Source: Pseudomonas sp. URMO17WK12:I11 (GTDB taxonomy: Bacteria; Pseudomonadota; Gammaproteobacteria; Pseudomonadales; Pseudomonadaceae). Taken from it: a stretch of 64,000 nucleotides of DNA. Below the pieces are notes generated by a model that worked only from the letters and a program-made list of their open reading frames with translations, was not told the origin of the DNA and made no database searches. Shown piece by piece: positions 9,180 to 17,054 of this stretch. The stretch spans positions 327,457 through 391,456 of the forward strand of contig NZ_VEDF01000001.1 of assembly GCF_007677725.1 (NCBI RefSeq). The letters run 5' to 3'. Made by a program: the position numbers and the translations under genes. Within the stretch, counting starts at the first letter, position 1, and every line of letters begins with the position of its first letter.

Positions 9180-9497
9180 TCAGGCCGGGAACAACTCGCT
9201 GAGCTTCATCGACAGCATCATGTCGCCTTCCACGCGCAGCTTGCCGCTCATGAACGCCTGCATGCCGTCGGTTTCACCGCTGACGATACCCTTGAGGGTT
9301 TCGCTGTCCATGACCAGGGTGCAGTTGGCATCGGGGTTTTCGCCCTCTTGCAGGTCGCAGGTGCCATCTTTGACGATCAGCGCATAGTGCTTGTCTTCGT
9401 CGGTGATGTTGAAGCCGAACACCAGGTCCAGGCCTTCAGCAGCGGACGGGTTGAACTTCTCTTGCATCTTTTTCACGGCATCGGCTACGGAGGTCAT
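9180..9497 (-). CDS. SCP2 sterol-carrier-domain protein
   Basis: The 105-residue protein is a stand-alone SCP-2 domain. It has the central YALIVKDG strand, the ANCTLVMDSETL segment and the GKLRVEGDMMLSMKL motif that lines the hydrophobic lipid cavity. Such proteins bind acyl-CoA or other lipids in the cytoplasm. It has its own terminator and is followed on the same strand by the phosphotransferase-SDR pair. The size is normal for bacterial stand-alone SCP2 proteins. The ligand is unknown. Confidence 0.9.
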   Translation of the reverse strand: MTSVADAVKKMQEKFNPSAAEGLDLVFGFNITDEDKHYALIVKDGTCDLQEGENPDANCTLVMDSETLKGIVSGETDGMQAFMSGKLRVEGDMMLSMKLSELFPA

Positions 9498-9553
9498 GGT
9501 GCATTCCTTATTGAGTGATGGTGATATCCCCGCGGGGACAAAACAGGCCGGGC

Positions 9554-10279
9554 TCAGCGAAAGGTGATGAGCTCCGGCGCCTTCAACAGCTGGACATGGG
9601 CTTGGCAGTTGAAGGAAGCCAGGGCCACGTCGCGGCCGCGAAACTTGAGCTGGCTGAACGACGTGTTGATGATCTGCCAGTTCAGCGCAAATGCCTGTGC
9701 TGGCGTGATTCGGGTAACCAGGTGGAGCAGGGCGGCAATGGTGCCGCCGGAGGTGAACACGGCGATATTTCCGCCACTGCTGGCGGCGTCGAGCAGCCGC
9801 TGGAGGCCGGTTTGGACACGGGCGGTGAACGCTTGCCAGGTTTCCAGGCCGTCATCGGCATGATCGCCGGCGTGCCAGCGCTGCACCATCACGGCGAACA
9901 ACCGTTGAAATTCGCTACGATTGTGCGCGCCATTACGCAGGATTTCCCGCGCATTGGGTTCCTCGGCCAGCAGCCCCGGCAGCAGCGCGCGAATGACGCC
10001 GTCGGCGTCGAACTCATTGAACGCTGCATCGGTCTCAATGGCCGGCACCGCCACCCCTGCCGCGTGCATGGCTTGCAGCGCATGCTGCGCGGTGTCTTGC
10101 TGGCGGCGCAGATCACCGGCGACGCAGCGGTCCAGGCGCAGGTCAAGCTGGGCCAGGTGTGCACCCAATGCTTGGCTCTGGCGAACGCCGATGGGCGAGA
10201 GGACATCGTAGTTCTCGGCACCGAAGGACGCTTGGCCATGGCGAATGAGGTAGAGGTTGCCCACAGAGGTATCCGGCAT
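9554..10279 (-). CDS. Histidine phosphatase family protein
   Basis: The 241-residue protein starts with the diagnostic LIRHGQASF motif (phospho-acceptor His near residue 14). It contains the second conserved Arg-containing segment AGDLRRQQDTAQ and a late TSGGTIAALL segment close to the catalytic second His position, where His is not seen. It belongs to the phosphoglycerate mutase-like superfamily and probably dephosphorylates a small molecule. It lies upstream of the SCP2 gene on the same strand, 56 bp away. The late variant (Ser-Gly-Gly where family members often have a His-Gly pair) deserves caution about activity. Confidence 0.82.
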   Translation of the reverse strand: MPDTSVGNLYLIRHGQASFGAENYDVLSPIGVRQSQALGAHLAQLDLRLDRCVAGDLRRQQDTAQHALQAMHAAGVAVPAIETDAAFNEFDADGVIRALLPGLLAEEPNAREILRNGAHNRSEFQRLFAVMVQRWHAGDHADDGLETWQAFTARVQTGLQRLLDAASSGGNIAVFTSGGTIAALLHLVTRITPAQAFALNWQIINTSFSQLKFRGRDVALASFNCQAHVQLLKAPELITFR

Positions 10280-10459
10280 TGGGTGTTGCTGCGAGGTTAG
10301 GATGCGCCACCCAGGCTGTCAACGAAAAAACATACAAGCGTTTGAAAAGGTTGTTTGAACTGTGTTGCCAGCGTTTACCTGCGCTGGCGAGGGCAGGGGC
10401 GCAACGGTATGCTTGCTTCAGTTTCGCGCCAGGTTGGCGCAGGTTCATAAGGAGTCAAC

Positions 10460-11479
10460 GTGGAGTTTCTTGCCGAGTACGCAAGCTTTCTCGCCAAAAC
10501 CGCCACCCTGGTCATCGCCATTCTCGTGGTGTTGTCAGCCCTTGCCGGGTTGCGCGGCAAGGGCCGGCGCAAGGCCGGTGGGCAATTGCAGGTCACCCGT
10601 CTCAATGAGTTCTATAAAGAGCTGCGCGAGCGCCTGGAGAGCGGCTTGCTCGACAAAGCGCAGCTCAAGGCCCTGCGCAAGCAACAGGCCAAAGGTGAAA
10701 AGAAGAACAAAAAAGGCAAGGCTCAGGAGCCTGGCCGGGTGTTCGTGCTCGACTTCGACGGCGACATCAAGGCCTCGGCGACCGAGAGCCTGCGCAACGA
10801 AATCACCGCATTGCTGACCTTGGCGACCCCGCGTGATGAGGTGGTACTGCGCCTGGAGAGCGGCGGTGGGCTGGTGCACAGTTATGGCCTGGCAGCCTCG
10901 CAGTTGGCCCGTGTCCGGCAAGCTGGCATTCCGCTGACGGTGTGCATCGACAAGGTCGCCGCCAGCGGCGGTTACATGATGGCGTGCATCGGCGAGAAGA
11001 TCATCAGCGCGCCGTTCGCCGTGATCGGCTCGATCGGGGTGGTCGCGCAATTGCCCAATATCAATCGTCTTCTGAAGAAGCACGACATCGATGTCGAAGT
11101 CCTGACTGCCGGAGAGTACAAGCGGACACTGACTGTGCTGGGCGAAAACACCGAGAAGGGCCGTGAAAAGTTTCAGCAGGACCTGGACATCACGCACCAG
11201 CTGTTCAAGGACTTCGTCGCCCGCTATCGTCCGCAGCTGCACATCGATGAAGTGGCCACCGGCGAGGTCTGGCTGGGCGTGGCCGCACTCAATCGCCAGC
11301 TCGTCGACGAGCTGCAGACCAGCGACGAATACCTCAGCGGCCGTGCCCGTACTGCCAACGTGTTCCACCTGCATTACGCCGAGCGCAAGAGCTTGCAGGA
11401 GCGCATCGGCATGGCGGCGAGCGGCAGCGTCGAGAACGCGGTGGTGGGGCTGTGGAGTAAACTCAACCGTCTGCGCTAA
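10460..11479 (+). CDS. sohB: SohB inner-membrane signal-peptide-peptidase-like protease
   Basis: The 339-residue protein has an N-terminal membrane anchor (about 12-31), a charged Lys-rich linker (near 70-90) and a peptidase S49 core. The catalytic Ser169 lies in VAASGGY and the general-base Lys221 in AGEYKRTLT. This single-domain arrangement with the cytoplasm/periplasm linker is that of SohB rather than SppA. The GTG start at 10460 follows a clear AAGGAG. It is the last host gene before tRNA-Cys. It should degrade signal peptides or membrane-associated peptides. Confidence 0.93.
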   Translation: MEFLAEYASFLAKTATLVIAILVVLSALAGLRGKGRRKAGGQLQVTRLNEFYKELRERLESGLLDKAQLKALRKQQAKGEKKNKKGKAQEPGRVFVLDFDGDIKASATESLRNEITALLTLATPRDEVVLRLESGGGLVHSYGLAASQLARVRQAGIPLTVCIDKVAASGGYMMACIGEKIISAPFAVIGSIGVVAQLPNINRLLKKHDIDVEVLTAGEYKRTLTVLGENTEKGREKFQQDLDITHQLFKDFVARYRPQLHIDEVATGEVWLGVAALNRQLVDELQTSDEYLSGRARTANVFHLHYAERKSLQERIGMAASGSVENAVVGLWSKLNRLR

Positions 11480-11517
11480 CACCTTGAACCCGCTGAAATT
11501 TTTTTCTGTTTAGGGGG

Positions 11518-11546
11518 TTGCAAGGTGATTCGAATGCAGACATAAT
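11518..11546 (+). promoter_or_regulatory. Promoter of tRNA-Cys
   Basis: TTGCAA at 11518-11523 and CATAAT at 11541-11546 are separated by exactly 17 bp. They lie about 90 bp upstream of the mature tRNA 5' end, with no gene between. The fit to sigma-70 is good; the match is by eye. Confidence 0.6.
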
Positions 11547-11633
11547 GGCGCCCATCGAAACGCAGCAAGCTTTGAAAAAGCAGCGGTGTTTCAAGGAGAT
11601 AGCGAAGCGTAAGCCGTTACCTCCGAACTTTGA

Positions 11634-11707
11634 GGCCGAGTAGCAAAGTGGTTATGCTCCGGATTGCAAATCCGTCTACGCCGGTTCGATTCCGACCTCG
11701 GCCTCCA
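11634..11707 (+). tRNA. tRNA-Cys (anticodon GCA)
   Basis: The 74-nt cloverleaf has a seven-pair acceptor stem (GGCCGAG / CTCGGCC), an encoded CCA at 11705-11707, the T-arm GGTTCGATTCC, and anticodon GCA at 11666-11668 in a TTGCAAA loop. The phage attachment repeat begins at 11664. The 5' half of the gene is therefore host DNA, and the 3' half was restored by the identical phage sequence on integration, leaving the tRNA functional. Confidence 0.97.
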
Positions 11708-11751
11708 CCATTCGAAAGCCCCGCAGATTAACGTCTGCGGGGTTTTTCTTT
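11664..11751 (+). repeat. attL: left 88-bp direct repeat of the prophage
   Basis: The sequence from the anticodon loop of tRNA-Cys through the tRNA terminator is repeated without mismatch at 61486-61573. This is the expected product of recombination between a chromosomal attB in the tRNA and an attP that carries the same tRNA 3' end plus terminator. The base just before and the base just after the repeat differ between the two copies, which defines its limits. Confidence 0.95.
11719..11751 (+). terminator. Terminator of tRNA-Cys, within attL
   Basis: The inverted repeat CCCCGCAGA / TCTGCGGGG is followed by TTTTTCTTT. It lies inside the att repeat, so the phage carries an identical copy (61541-61573). 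Confidence 0.9.
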
Positions 11752-11771
11752 ATGGGTCATAAAACACCATG

Positions 11772-11806
11772 AGTTCCGAAACTTTTGTGTTGGAGTTCCG
11801 AAACTT
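11772..11806. promoter_or_regulatory. Candidate integrase arm-type sites, left arm
   Basis: Two direct copies of AGTTCCGAAACTT occur at 11772-11784 and 11794-11806, spaced 22 bp, between attL and the integrase gene. A similar AGTTCCAAAACTT lies at 61367-61379 and an inverted copy at 61428-61440 near attR. The arrangement matches arm-type binding sites of lambda-type integrases. Binding is inferred. Confidence 0.6.
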
Positions 11807-12858
11807 CAGCCTTTCGAGGGTTTGGCGATGGCGCCGACGCGCCGGTAAACGCGCTCGGTGATTCCCTCTTTCGAGTGGCCAAGCAGCACGCTTGCCTCGC
11901 TTAGGTCGTTGATCTCTGATGCGGCCTTCGGCCGGATATCGCGGAACTGGAACTGGGCGATTCGATTGGCCAGGTCTGGCTTCTTCTCCAGTTCAGCTTT
12001 AACCCTTGCAGCCTCGCGGGCATCCGACCACCGGTTGCGCAGCATGGGCCAGCTCATGCGCTTGCCGTGTTCGTTGACGATGAAGAACGGCGACAGGTGC
12101 TCGCTGGTCCTGCGCATGATTCGCTCGAGCAACTGACCCAGGCTGTTCTTCACCCCGTCCATCTCCAAGACGATCCTCAGTCGCTTGCCGGTCTTGCCTT
12201 GGCTGACCAGCAGGTAGATCCCCTCCATATCGTCCTTTCGCATGGAAAGCACGTCTGACGGCCGCTGGCCAGTCAGGTAAGCCAGGTCCATCGCATCCTT
12301 CAGCTCCGGTGGAGCCTCCTCATACACCGCCTGCCACACCGTTTCGTTGGCGTAGAAATCGCGCGGTTTCTCCTTGTTCTTCCTCACGCCCAGGCACGGG
12401 TTGTCTCTGGTTGTGAGCCCCCATTCCCTGGCCGTGTTGAATACGTGCGAGAGCAGTGCGATTTCCCTGTTCGCCCTGGTCTTCGCCGAGCGCGAGTCGC
12501 GGTACTGCGCGATCATGGCTGGCGTGATGGCGTCGATCGGCGCCGAGTCGAACACGGCGCGCAGCTGCTTGAGCTCGTAGATGTTGTCCTTTTGGGTCCT
12601 GGTGGCCTTGCCGGGGATGATCTTCAGCAGATACTCGTCGAAGATCCCCTTCATGGTTGTCAGCTCGGCCGGGGTGGCCTTGGCTTCGAAATCGGCCCAC
12701 TTCAGCTTGGCCTGCACCAGGTCGGTACCGAGAGGGATTTCCTTGCCGGCCTGATCGCGGTAGTAGTACCCAACCCACACTTTTCCGTTTTTTCTAGTCC
12801 GCTTGCGCCGGTACATGCCCGGCGGCAGGTCGCGGTTCTCGGTACTTCTGGGTCGCAT
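11806..12858 (-). CDS. int: Prophage tyrosine integrase
   Basis: The 350-residue protein has an N-terminal arm-binding region, a SAM-like core-binding domain (about 65-160) and a catalytic domain. The catalytic domain has Arg199 (TGQRPSD), Lys222 in the beta-hairpin, Arg309, His328 (LLGHS) and the nucleophile Tyr338. The box II motif is RDIR (306-309) instead of the usual HxxR, a substitution found in some phage integrases. The gene lies directly inside attL and reads toward it, as expected for the enzyme that made this insertion. Its stop codon overlaps the second candidate arm site. Confidence 0.95.
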   Translation of the reverse strand: MRPRSTENRDLPPGMYRRKRTRKNGKVWVGYYYRDQAGKEIPLGTDLVQAKLKWADFEAKATPAELTTMKGIFDEYLLKIIPGKATRTQKDNIYELKQLRAVFDSAPIDAITPAMIAQYRDSRSAKTRANREIALLSHVFNTAREWGLTTRDNPCLGVRKNKEKPRDFYANETVWQAVYEEAPPELKDAMDLAYLTGQRPSDVLSMRKDDMEGIYLLVSQGKTGKRLRIVLEMDGVKNSLGQLLERIMRRTSEHLSPFFIVNEHGKRMSWPMLRNRWSDAREAARVKAELEKKPDLANRIAQFQFRDIRPKAASEINDLSEASVLLGHSKEGITERVYRRVGAIAKPSKG

Positions 12859-12859
12859 T

Positions 12860-13105
12860 TCACTTTACTCGGGAGAAATCAGGGGTCCAGGCGGGCGCCG
12901 GGGGCGGGGCTGCAGCGACAGGCACGGTGTCGATCACCACGCCGCTGAGCTTTTGGCGTGCGTACAGGCGACCCACCAGGGGCCGACCACCGCGGCTCTC
13001 GACGAAATGCCAGCCTTTCTCTTTTAACCAGCGGCGCTGCCACGCCCGGGGTTTGTAGCCGGTGATCACCACCAGCTCTTCGTCCGAAAGGATCTCGGTA
13101 TCCAT
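12860..13105 (-). CDS. DUF4224 protein, probable excisionase-like partner of the integrase
   Basis: The 81-residue protein begins LSDEELVVITGYKPRAWQRRWLKEKGW, in which LxxITGYK followed by a Q-x-x-W-L motif marks DUF4224. This is a small helix-turn-helix family almost always found upstream of phage integrases. It ends one base before the integrase start region, so the two are translationally linked. A role in excision or integrase control is inferred from this position. The C-terminal tail is Pro/Ala rich. Confidence 0.75.
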   Translation of the reverse strand: MDTEILSDEELVVITGYKPRAWQRRWLKEKGWHFVESRGGRPLVGRLYARQKLSGVVIDTVPVAAAPPPAPAWTPDFSRVK

Positions 13106-13140
13106 GGGATGGTCTCCACGCCGCCGGTGGCGGCAGGTTG

Positions 13141-13500
13141 TCAGGAGGTAGCCTTTGCGATGGTCTGCTCGAAGCGCGCGGCCAGGTTGGCGTTCACCTC
13201 GGCCTTGGCCAGGCTGTCGGCGGTGCCCTTGGCGCGGTGCAGTGTTTCGTACTTGCGCAACTGGGCGGCTGCATCGATAAGATCGTCCAGTAGCAAGGGC
13301 GCCGCGGCGATCAGTCGGGCATTGGCCTTGGTCTGATGGCCGTTGAACCACTCGCCTGAATCGCTCGACTCATCCTCATCAATGACCATGACGTTGCAGA
13401 TGCCGATCTGCTCGTGGCGAGCAACTGGCGAGACGTAGATCGGGGTTTTGTCGGTGGACTCAACGAACCATGGGCCTGGCGTGTGTTTATGTTTCGTCAT
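13141..13500 (-). CDS. Hypothetical phage protein
   Basis: The 119-residue protein begins TKHKHTPGPWFVES, a signature of a common small phage family with an HTPGPW start and a NARLIAAAP segment (residues 60-68). The C-terminal half is helical and Ala-rich. It belongs to the leftward early operon. The function is unknown. Confidence 0.7.
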   Translation of the reverse strand: MTKHKHTPGPWFVESTDKTPIYVSPVARHEQIGICNVMVIDEDESSDSGEWFNGHQTKANARLIAAAPLLLDDLIDAAAQLRKYETLHRAKGTADSLAKAEVNANLAARFEQTIAKATS

Positions 13501-13552
13501 GGCAATAGCTCTCCATGCCCGCGCATGTCGGCGGGCTTGAGTTGTAAGGGGG

Positions 13553-13912
13553 TTAGCAGTTGAAGGCGAACTGGAAGTAGCGGCCGTCAGGCAGGGGAAG
13601 TGCTACGGTGCCGGAGAAGTCATCGCCGGACATGCCGCATTCTTGATCGATGTACACGTCGCCGAGGGCGAAGCCGTTGTCCTGAGGCGCGCCGGCCGGC
13701 TCGTCGACGATCTCGTAGTCGTAGGTGTTCTCGGCCGCTTCAATCTCTTCCTCGACCTGGGCGAAAACCTCATCACCAACCAGGACCTTTACCATTTCCA
13801 GCACAGGGGCGTTGCGCGCCTGCTGATCCAGAAGGTACTGGGTCTGGGCCTCATCGGCCGCCCTCATGATCTCGAAGCACTCCTCATCGGTGATTCCGAA
13901 GATGTTGCTCAT
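13553..13912 (-). CDS. Hypothetical acidic phage protein
   Basis: The 119-residue product is strongly acidic, with several Glu-rich stretches in the first 70 residues, and ends in a Tyr-Phe-Gln-Phe tail. I use the ATG at 13912, which overlaps the stop of a 16-codon frame (ATGA). Acidic small phage proteins are sometimes DNA mimics, but no motif supports that here. It is in the leftward operon and no family is recognised. Confidence 0.6.
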   Translation of the reverse strand: MSNIFGITDEECFEIMRAADEAQTQYLLDQQARNAPVLEMVKVLVGDEVFAQVEEEIEAAENTYDYEIVDEPAGAPQDNGFALGDVYIDQECGMSGDDFSGTVALPLPDGRYFQFAFNC

Positions 13913-13959
13913 CGCGGCGCCCTCCATACCAGGTAGGCCATGTAGGCGAGGTCGATCAT
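13909..13959 (-). CDS. Possible 16-residue translationally coupled peptide
   Basis: A 17-codon frame (MIDLAYMAYLVWRAPR then stop) begins with an ATG overlapping the upstream stop (13956-13958). It ends with a TGA overlapping the downstream ATG (13909-13912). Both junctions are ATGA overlaps, so ribosomes could pass through all three frames. It is hydrophobic with a basic end. It may be a real micropeptide or simply a coupling device. Confidence 0.35.
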   Translation of the reverse strand: MIDLAYMAYLVWRAPR

Positions 13960-14291
13960 GGCTTCCACCTCTTGCCGACGCGGTACACCGTCATCATGTT
14001 GTGATGGAGTGGCACTTTGAGGACGTGGTCGAAGAACTCGCCCTTACCAGAGATGAATCCGGTAGGCACCTTGGTTCCTCCGGCGCCGAATTCACGCCAG
14101 CATTCTTCGCCGCCGTTCTTTTCCCAGTAGGCGCGCTCGCGCTTTGGAATCTCATCGTAGGTTTTTTCGAACACGGAGATATCCGGGATATCACAGATCC
14201 GGCGCCATGCGGGGTTGCGTTTGCACCATTCAGCAGCATGCTGAGATGCTTGATCTACAGAGTAGAATTCCTTTTTGCTTTGTTCGGTCAC
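13956..14291 (-). CDS. Hypothetical phage protein
   Basis: The 111-residue protein contains several Trp residues (AEWCKRNPAWRR, EKNGGEECWREFG) and a basic C-terminus. It overlaps its neighbours by a few bases on both sides, consistent with one operon. I do not recognise the family. Confidence 0.6.
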   Translation of the reverse strand: MTEQSKKEFYSVDQASQHAAEWCKRNPAWRRICDIPDISVFEKTYDEIPKRERAYWEKNGGEECWREFGAGGTKVPTGFISGKGEFFDHVLKVPLHHNMMTVYRVGKRWKP

Positions 14292-14662
14292 GGCATCAGC
14301 TCCTTCGGCACCTGGACGGTATCGCCGAGCTTGGCGGCGACGATGGCGCGGCAGGCGGCGATGGTAGAGCTTGGGTGGTACCCGCTTCCGGTCATACCAA
14401 TCAGAGCCTCATACTCTTCGAAGGCGTAGATCAGGCTGATACGGTGTTTGTCCAAAAGCAGGCCAGCCAGCGCCCAGTCTTCCCACGGGTTGTAGCGCTT
14501 GGTGTGCTCGATGACCTGGCCCTGGTAGCGGGCGAACACCCGCCACGGGTTACCGTACTCCGGCGGCGCTAGGAACAGGTCCAGGCCCTCGGCCATACCG
14601 ACTGCCCACCCAAGCGACTCGCCGGCCAGGTCGCCCGTCTTCACTTCGATCAGGTTGGTCAT
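14288..14662 (-). CDS. DUF2591 (NinX-type) phage protein
   Basis: The 124-residue protein has the DUF2591 pattern. It starts VKTGDLAGESLGWAVGMAEG, has a central segment with YNPWEDWALAGLLLDKH, and ends with ACRAIVAAKLGDTVQVPKEL. Phage P22 NinX belongs to this family, whose biochemical role is unknown. The gene overlaps the ASCH-domain gene by four bases. Placement in the leftward operon instead of the nin region is normal for Pseudomonas phages. Confidence 0.75.
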   Translation of the reverse strand: MTNLIEVKTGDLAGESLGWAVGMAEGLDLFLAPPEYGNPWRVFARYQGQVIEHTKRYNPWEDWALAGLLLDKHRISLIYAFEEYEALIGMTGSGYHPSSTIAACRAIVAAKLGDTVQVPKELMP

Positions 14663-15033
14663 GGCAGCAAGCCTTCGGGCACTTCAAAAAACTGAAGCTG
14701 CCCCTTGAACGGGATGAAAGGGATAGGCTTAGGATCGCGCAGCACGAACGCCTTATCTCCCGAGTACCAAGGCGAGTTGCTGCAATCGACAGAGTCGACC
14801 AGCTCGACTGAGCCTATGATTCCGCCGCGCTCCAGGTCTTCAAAGCGCGGAACTTCGACGCCAAGCGGGCCGAAAATCCACGTCGCCTCGTTGTATTCGG
14901 CACGGGTCATGCCTTTGGACGCATGCACCAGAAACCGCCCGCGCATTTTCGTGTGCCAAGTTCGATTTTCGACGTCCTTGCCGCCGTGAATGATCAGCCA
15001 GGCCCATGGCTGCTTAATTGATAGTGCTTTCAC
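14659..15033 (-). CDS. ASCH-domain protein
   Basis: The 124-residue protein has the ASCH signature: an N-terminal ALSIKQPWAWLIIHGGKDVENR, then RGRFLVHASKG and GSVELVD. ASCH proteins share the PUA-like fold and bind RNA; some act as N4-acetylcytidine amidohydrolases (YqfB). The Lys-Gln-Pro-Trp-Ala and GKDVENR segments are well kept. It sits between small phage genes with four-base overlaps. Whether this copy modifies nucleic acid bases for the phage is unknown. Confidence 0.82.
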   Translation of the reverse strand: MKALSIKQPWAWLIIHGGKDVENRTWHTKMRGRFLVHASKGMTRAEYNEATWIFGPLGVEVPRFEDLERGGIIGSVELVDSVDCSNSPWYSGDKAFVLRDPKPIPFIPFKGQLQFFEVPEGLLP

Positions 15034-15386
15034 AGCTGATACCTCTCATCAATCCAGCGCCCAGGCGCCATAGCGGGTGTAGGTTCGGGTTGGGTTTCGT
15101 GCGGGGAGAGCTGGCGCTCGTTGCCGGCCTGATGGTTGCCGCCCGATATCTCTTGGGCTGATGGGCAGCCCTTGCCGCAGTCCTGGGACCACGAGGCCGA
15201 CCCTGAGCAGTTGGTGAAGTAACGATTCCAGCCCCCGTCGAGGAAGCGGTAAACGGTGCATCCATCCACGGTGAACAGCTTTTCCACCTTGAAGCCTCTG
15301 GCGACGGAAGAGGTGGCCGGCGGTGTAGGTTCCAGGCAGCCGGCCAGGGTGGCCAGCAGCAGGAGGCTGAGGGCGAGGCGGCTCAT
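15030..15386 (-). CDS. Phage lipoprotein
   Basis: From the ATG at 15386 the 118-residue product has a lipoprotein signal with LAGC (Cys near 17). A short domain with four Cys residues (DGCTVYRF, TNCSGS, QDCGKGC) could form disulfides in the periplasm. GAAGGA precedes the start. Lipoproteins in early phage operons may affect superinfection, but nothing here proves that. The start overlaps the stop of the gene upstream. Confidence 0.65.
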   Translation of the reverse strand: MSRLALSLLLLATLAGCLEPTPPATSSVARGFKVEKLFTVDGCTVYRFLDGGWNRYFTNCSGSASWSQDCGKGCPSAQEISGGNHQAGNERQLSPHETQPEPTPAMAPGRWIDERYQL

Positions 15387-15571
15387 TCCTTCACCTCGAT
15401 CGTTACGTCGTCGTGGATGCATTCGATGTCGCGAAGATCGCCGTCATCAATCTGCGATTCCCGCAAATCGTTGCTTTCGAGTAGCTCTTGGACTTCGTCG
15501 TCCGGCATGTCGTACATGACCCGCTTGAAGTTCACGATGGCTCGGCCGGTCAGGATGATCGTTTTGGGCAC
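15383..15571 (-). CDS. Small acidic phage protein
   Basis: The 62-residue product starts at a GTG (15569-15571), with AAGGA seven bases upstream. A longer in-frame extension exists but has no ribosome site. The C-terminal half is very acidic (DDEVQELLES, DDGDLRDIE). It is the first gene of a coupled run continuing leftward. The function is unknown. Confidence 0.55.
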   Translation of the reverse strand: MPKTIILTGRAIVNFKRVMYDMPDDEVQELLESNDLRESQIDDGDLRDIECIHDDVTIEVKE

Positions 15572-15712
15572 AGGAGATCCTTGGCCGCCATATCGCGGCA
15601 GTGAAAAGAGGGGAGAGGGGTTACAGCGGGGTGGGGTGCGTCGCACTCTTCAAAAACCCTCACTGTGGCTGCTGCTGGAAATGTTCTGGCGGCTACACAG
15701 AGGAGGTGACTT

Positions 15713-15811
15713 ATGAAGAAGGTACGTGTGGTTCTTATGGTTCTGACCGAGTTCCTGAAGCTGACCCGTGAGCTAGTCGAGTTGCTGCGCTGCCTAGGAT
15801 GCCTCGAGTAA
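15713..15811 (+). CDS. 32-residue amphipathic small protein, antisense to the operon
   Basis: An ATG at 15713 is preceded by a near-perfect GGAGGTGA six bases away. It opens a 32-codon frame beginning MKKVRVVLMVLTEFLKLTRE and ending with a Cys-containing tail. The peptide is hydrophobic with alternating charges, like membrane-active phage micropeptides or type I toxins. It runs against the leftward operon and is the only feature in a 247-bp gap. No homology can be claimed from so short a sequence. Confidence 0.5.
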   Translation: MKKVRVVLMVLTEFLKLTRELVELLRCLGCLE

Positions 15812-15818
15812 GGCAGGC

Positions 15819-16244
15819 CTATTGGCGACAATCCTTTTTATAGATTGCTGCGCCGCGTGCGCACCAAGCGCCATATGCGTGACGCATCCAGTCTTGGATG
15901 AACACCCCGGCATCGGTCTTGCGGTAGTCGGCTGCGGCGAAGTGTCGGTCGGCCCATTCGCGGAACTCGCCTTCCTCGCACTCCATGCACTGGTTGCCCA
16001 GGTCACGACAAATGGCGTAGTCGTTCGGCGCGCTCGGCTCTGCGCTGGCGTCGATGCTGTGCGACTCGACCAGCTCCGCGCGCAACGATTCGATCAGGCT
16101 TTTCTGCTGCTCAATGACGGCGCGCAGCCGCTCAATTTCATCCGCCGCCTGCGATACCGCTTCGCCGTCCAAGTGATCCCAGCTATGCCCGCCAGCATAA
16201 TTGCGAGCCATGGCGCGAAGGGTTGAAACGATTGAATCGGTCAC
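15819..16244 (-). CDS. Hypothetical phage protein with coiled coil
   Basis: The 141-residue protein has a central heptad-like helix (about 33-62, EIERLRAVIEQQKSLIESLR). Its C-terminal segment ends in FIQDWMRHAYGAWCARGA, typical of a large family of Pseudomonas phage proteins annotated only as hypothetical. It overlaps the next gene by four bases. Confidence 0.6.
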   Translation of the reverse strand: MTDSIVSTLRAMARNYAGGHSWDHLDGEAVSQAADEIERLRAVIEQQKSLIESLRAELVESHSIDASAEPSAPNDYAICRDLGNQCMECEEGEFREWADRHFAAADYRKTDAGVFIQDWMRHAYGAWCARGAAIYKKDCRQ

Positions 16245-16897
16245 GATTCCACCTCCGGCTCTGCGCTGGCGGATGCTTTCAACAAATGGGCTAGCAACTC
16301 ACTCAGTCTTTGGCGCTGCAAGCCTGGCACGGTATCTCGAACAAGCTCTGCCCGTGCCAAGGCCTCGGCCACCTGGGCGCGCAGGGCATCGCGCTCTTGC
16401 TCGACGCTGGCGCATAGGCTCGCAACCTCATGCAGTCTTGCTTCGCACCGCTCAACCTGGGCAGGATCGGCGTGGGTGTAGGCCAACTCAAGACTTGCAA
16501 AGCTGGCGGGTTGTCCGCATAGGTCGACCATCGCCGCTGGTGGAGCACCGTCTATCCATTCGGTAACGATATCGCCGAGCTCGTTTATGCCGCGCCACGC
16601 CACCGGCTCGCCCTGGTGCTGCACGGCTGGCGCGACCCCAGCCATCGGCCCCAGCCCAACAATCGGCAGCCCAGTAGCCGCTGCATCCCGCTCTGCCTCT
16701 TCTTTGGTCCACCAGATGGCAGTATCAACCATCCAGGCTATAGGGTCGGGCTGGGGCGCTGGCTGTGCAAGGATGGCCCGCAACTCGGGAAGCGCGCCCA
16801 GCGCTGTTGCCGTGTTCTTGCCGAGGTCAAGGCGCTCGAGCAGCTCGCGCGGCACGCTGACCATCTCTGTGTTGCTGGATCGGTTTTCTGTGGGCAT
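16241..16897 (-). CDS. Hypothetical phage protein with coiled coil
   Basis: The 218-residue product starts at the ATG at 16897 (MPTENRSS). The first part holds a PQPDPIAWMVDTAIWWTKEE segment seen repeatedly in phage proteins of this kind. The last third is a long helix rich in Glu, Arg and Ala (coiled coil, about 150-200). It is the start of a coupled pair reading leftward. The function is unknown. Confidence 0.6.
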   Translation of the reverse strand: MPTENRSSNTEMVSVPRELLERLDLGKNTATALGALPELRAILAQPAPQPDPIAWMVDTAIWWTKEEAERDAAATGLPIVGLGPMAGVAPAVQHQGEPVAWRGINELGDIVTEWIDGAPPAAMVDLCGQPASFASLELAYTHADPAQVERCEARLHEVASLCASVEQERDALRAQVAEALARAELVRDTVPGLQRQRLSELLAHLLKASASAEPEVES

Positions 16898-17054
16898 GGG
16901 ATACCTCGCGATCATCACGACCGAATGGGCTGTCAAGGGGGTGTTTATCGGGAAAAGTTTCCCGGCATGCTTAGGCTGATGAATGTTTCACCCAGTACGC
17001 CTTCGAAAGTCGTGATGCAACGATGTGCGCATCACATCGACGGGGCATCACGCT

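Noticed and set aside
10535..11482. A 315-residue minus-strand frame opposite sohB
   Set aside because: The plus-strand protease has its catalytic Ser and Lys; the other frame does not resemble a protein family.
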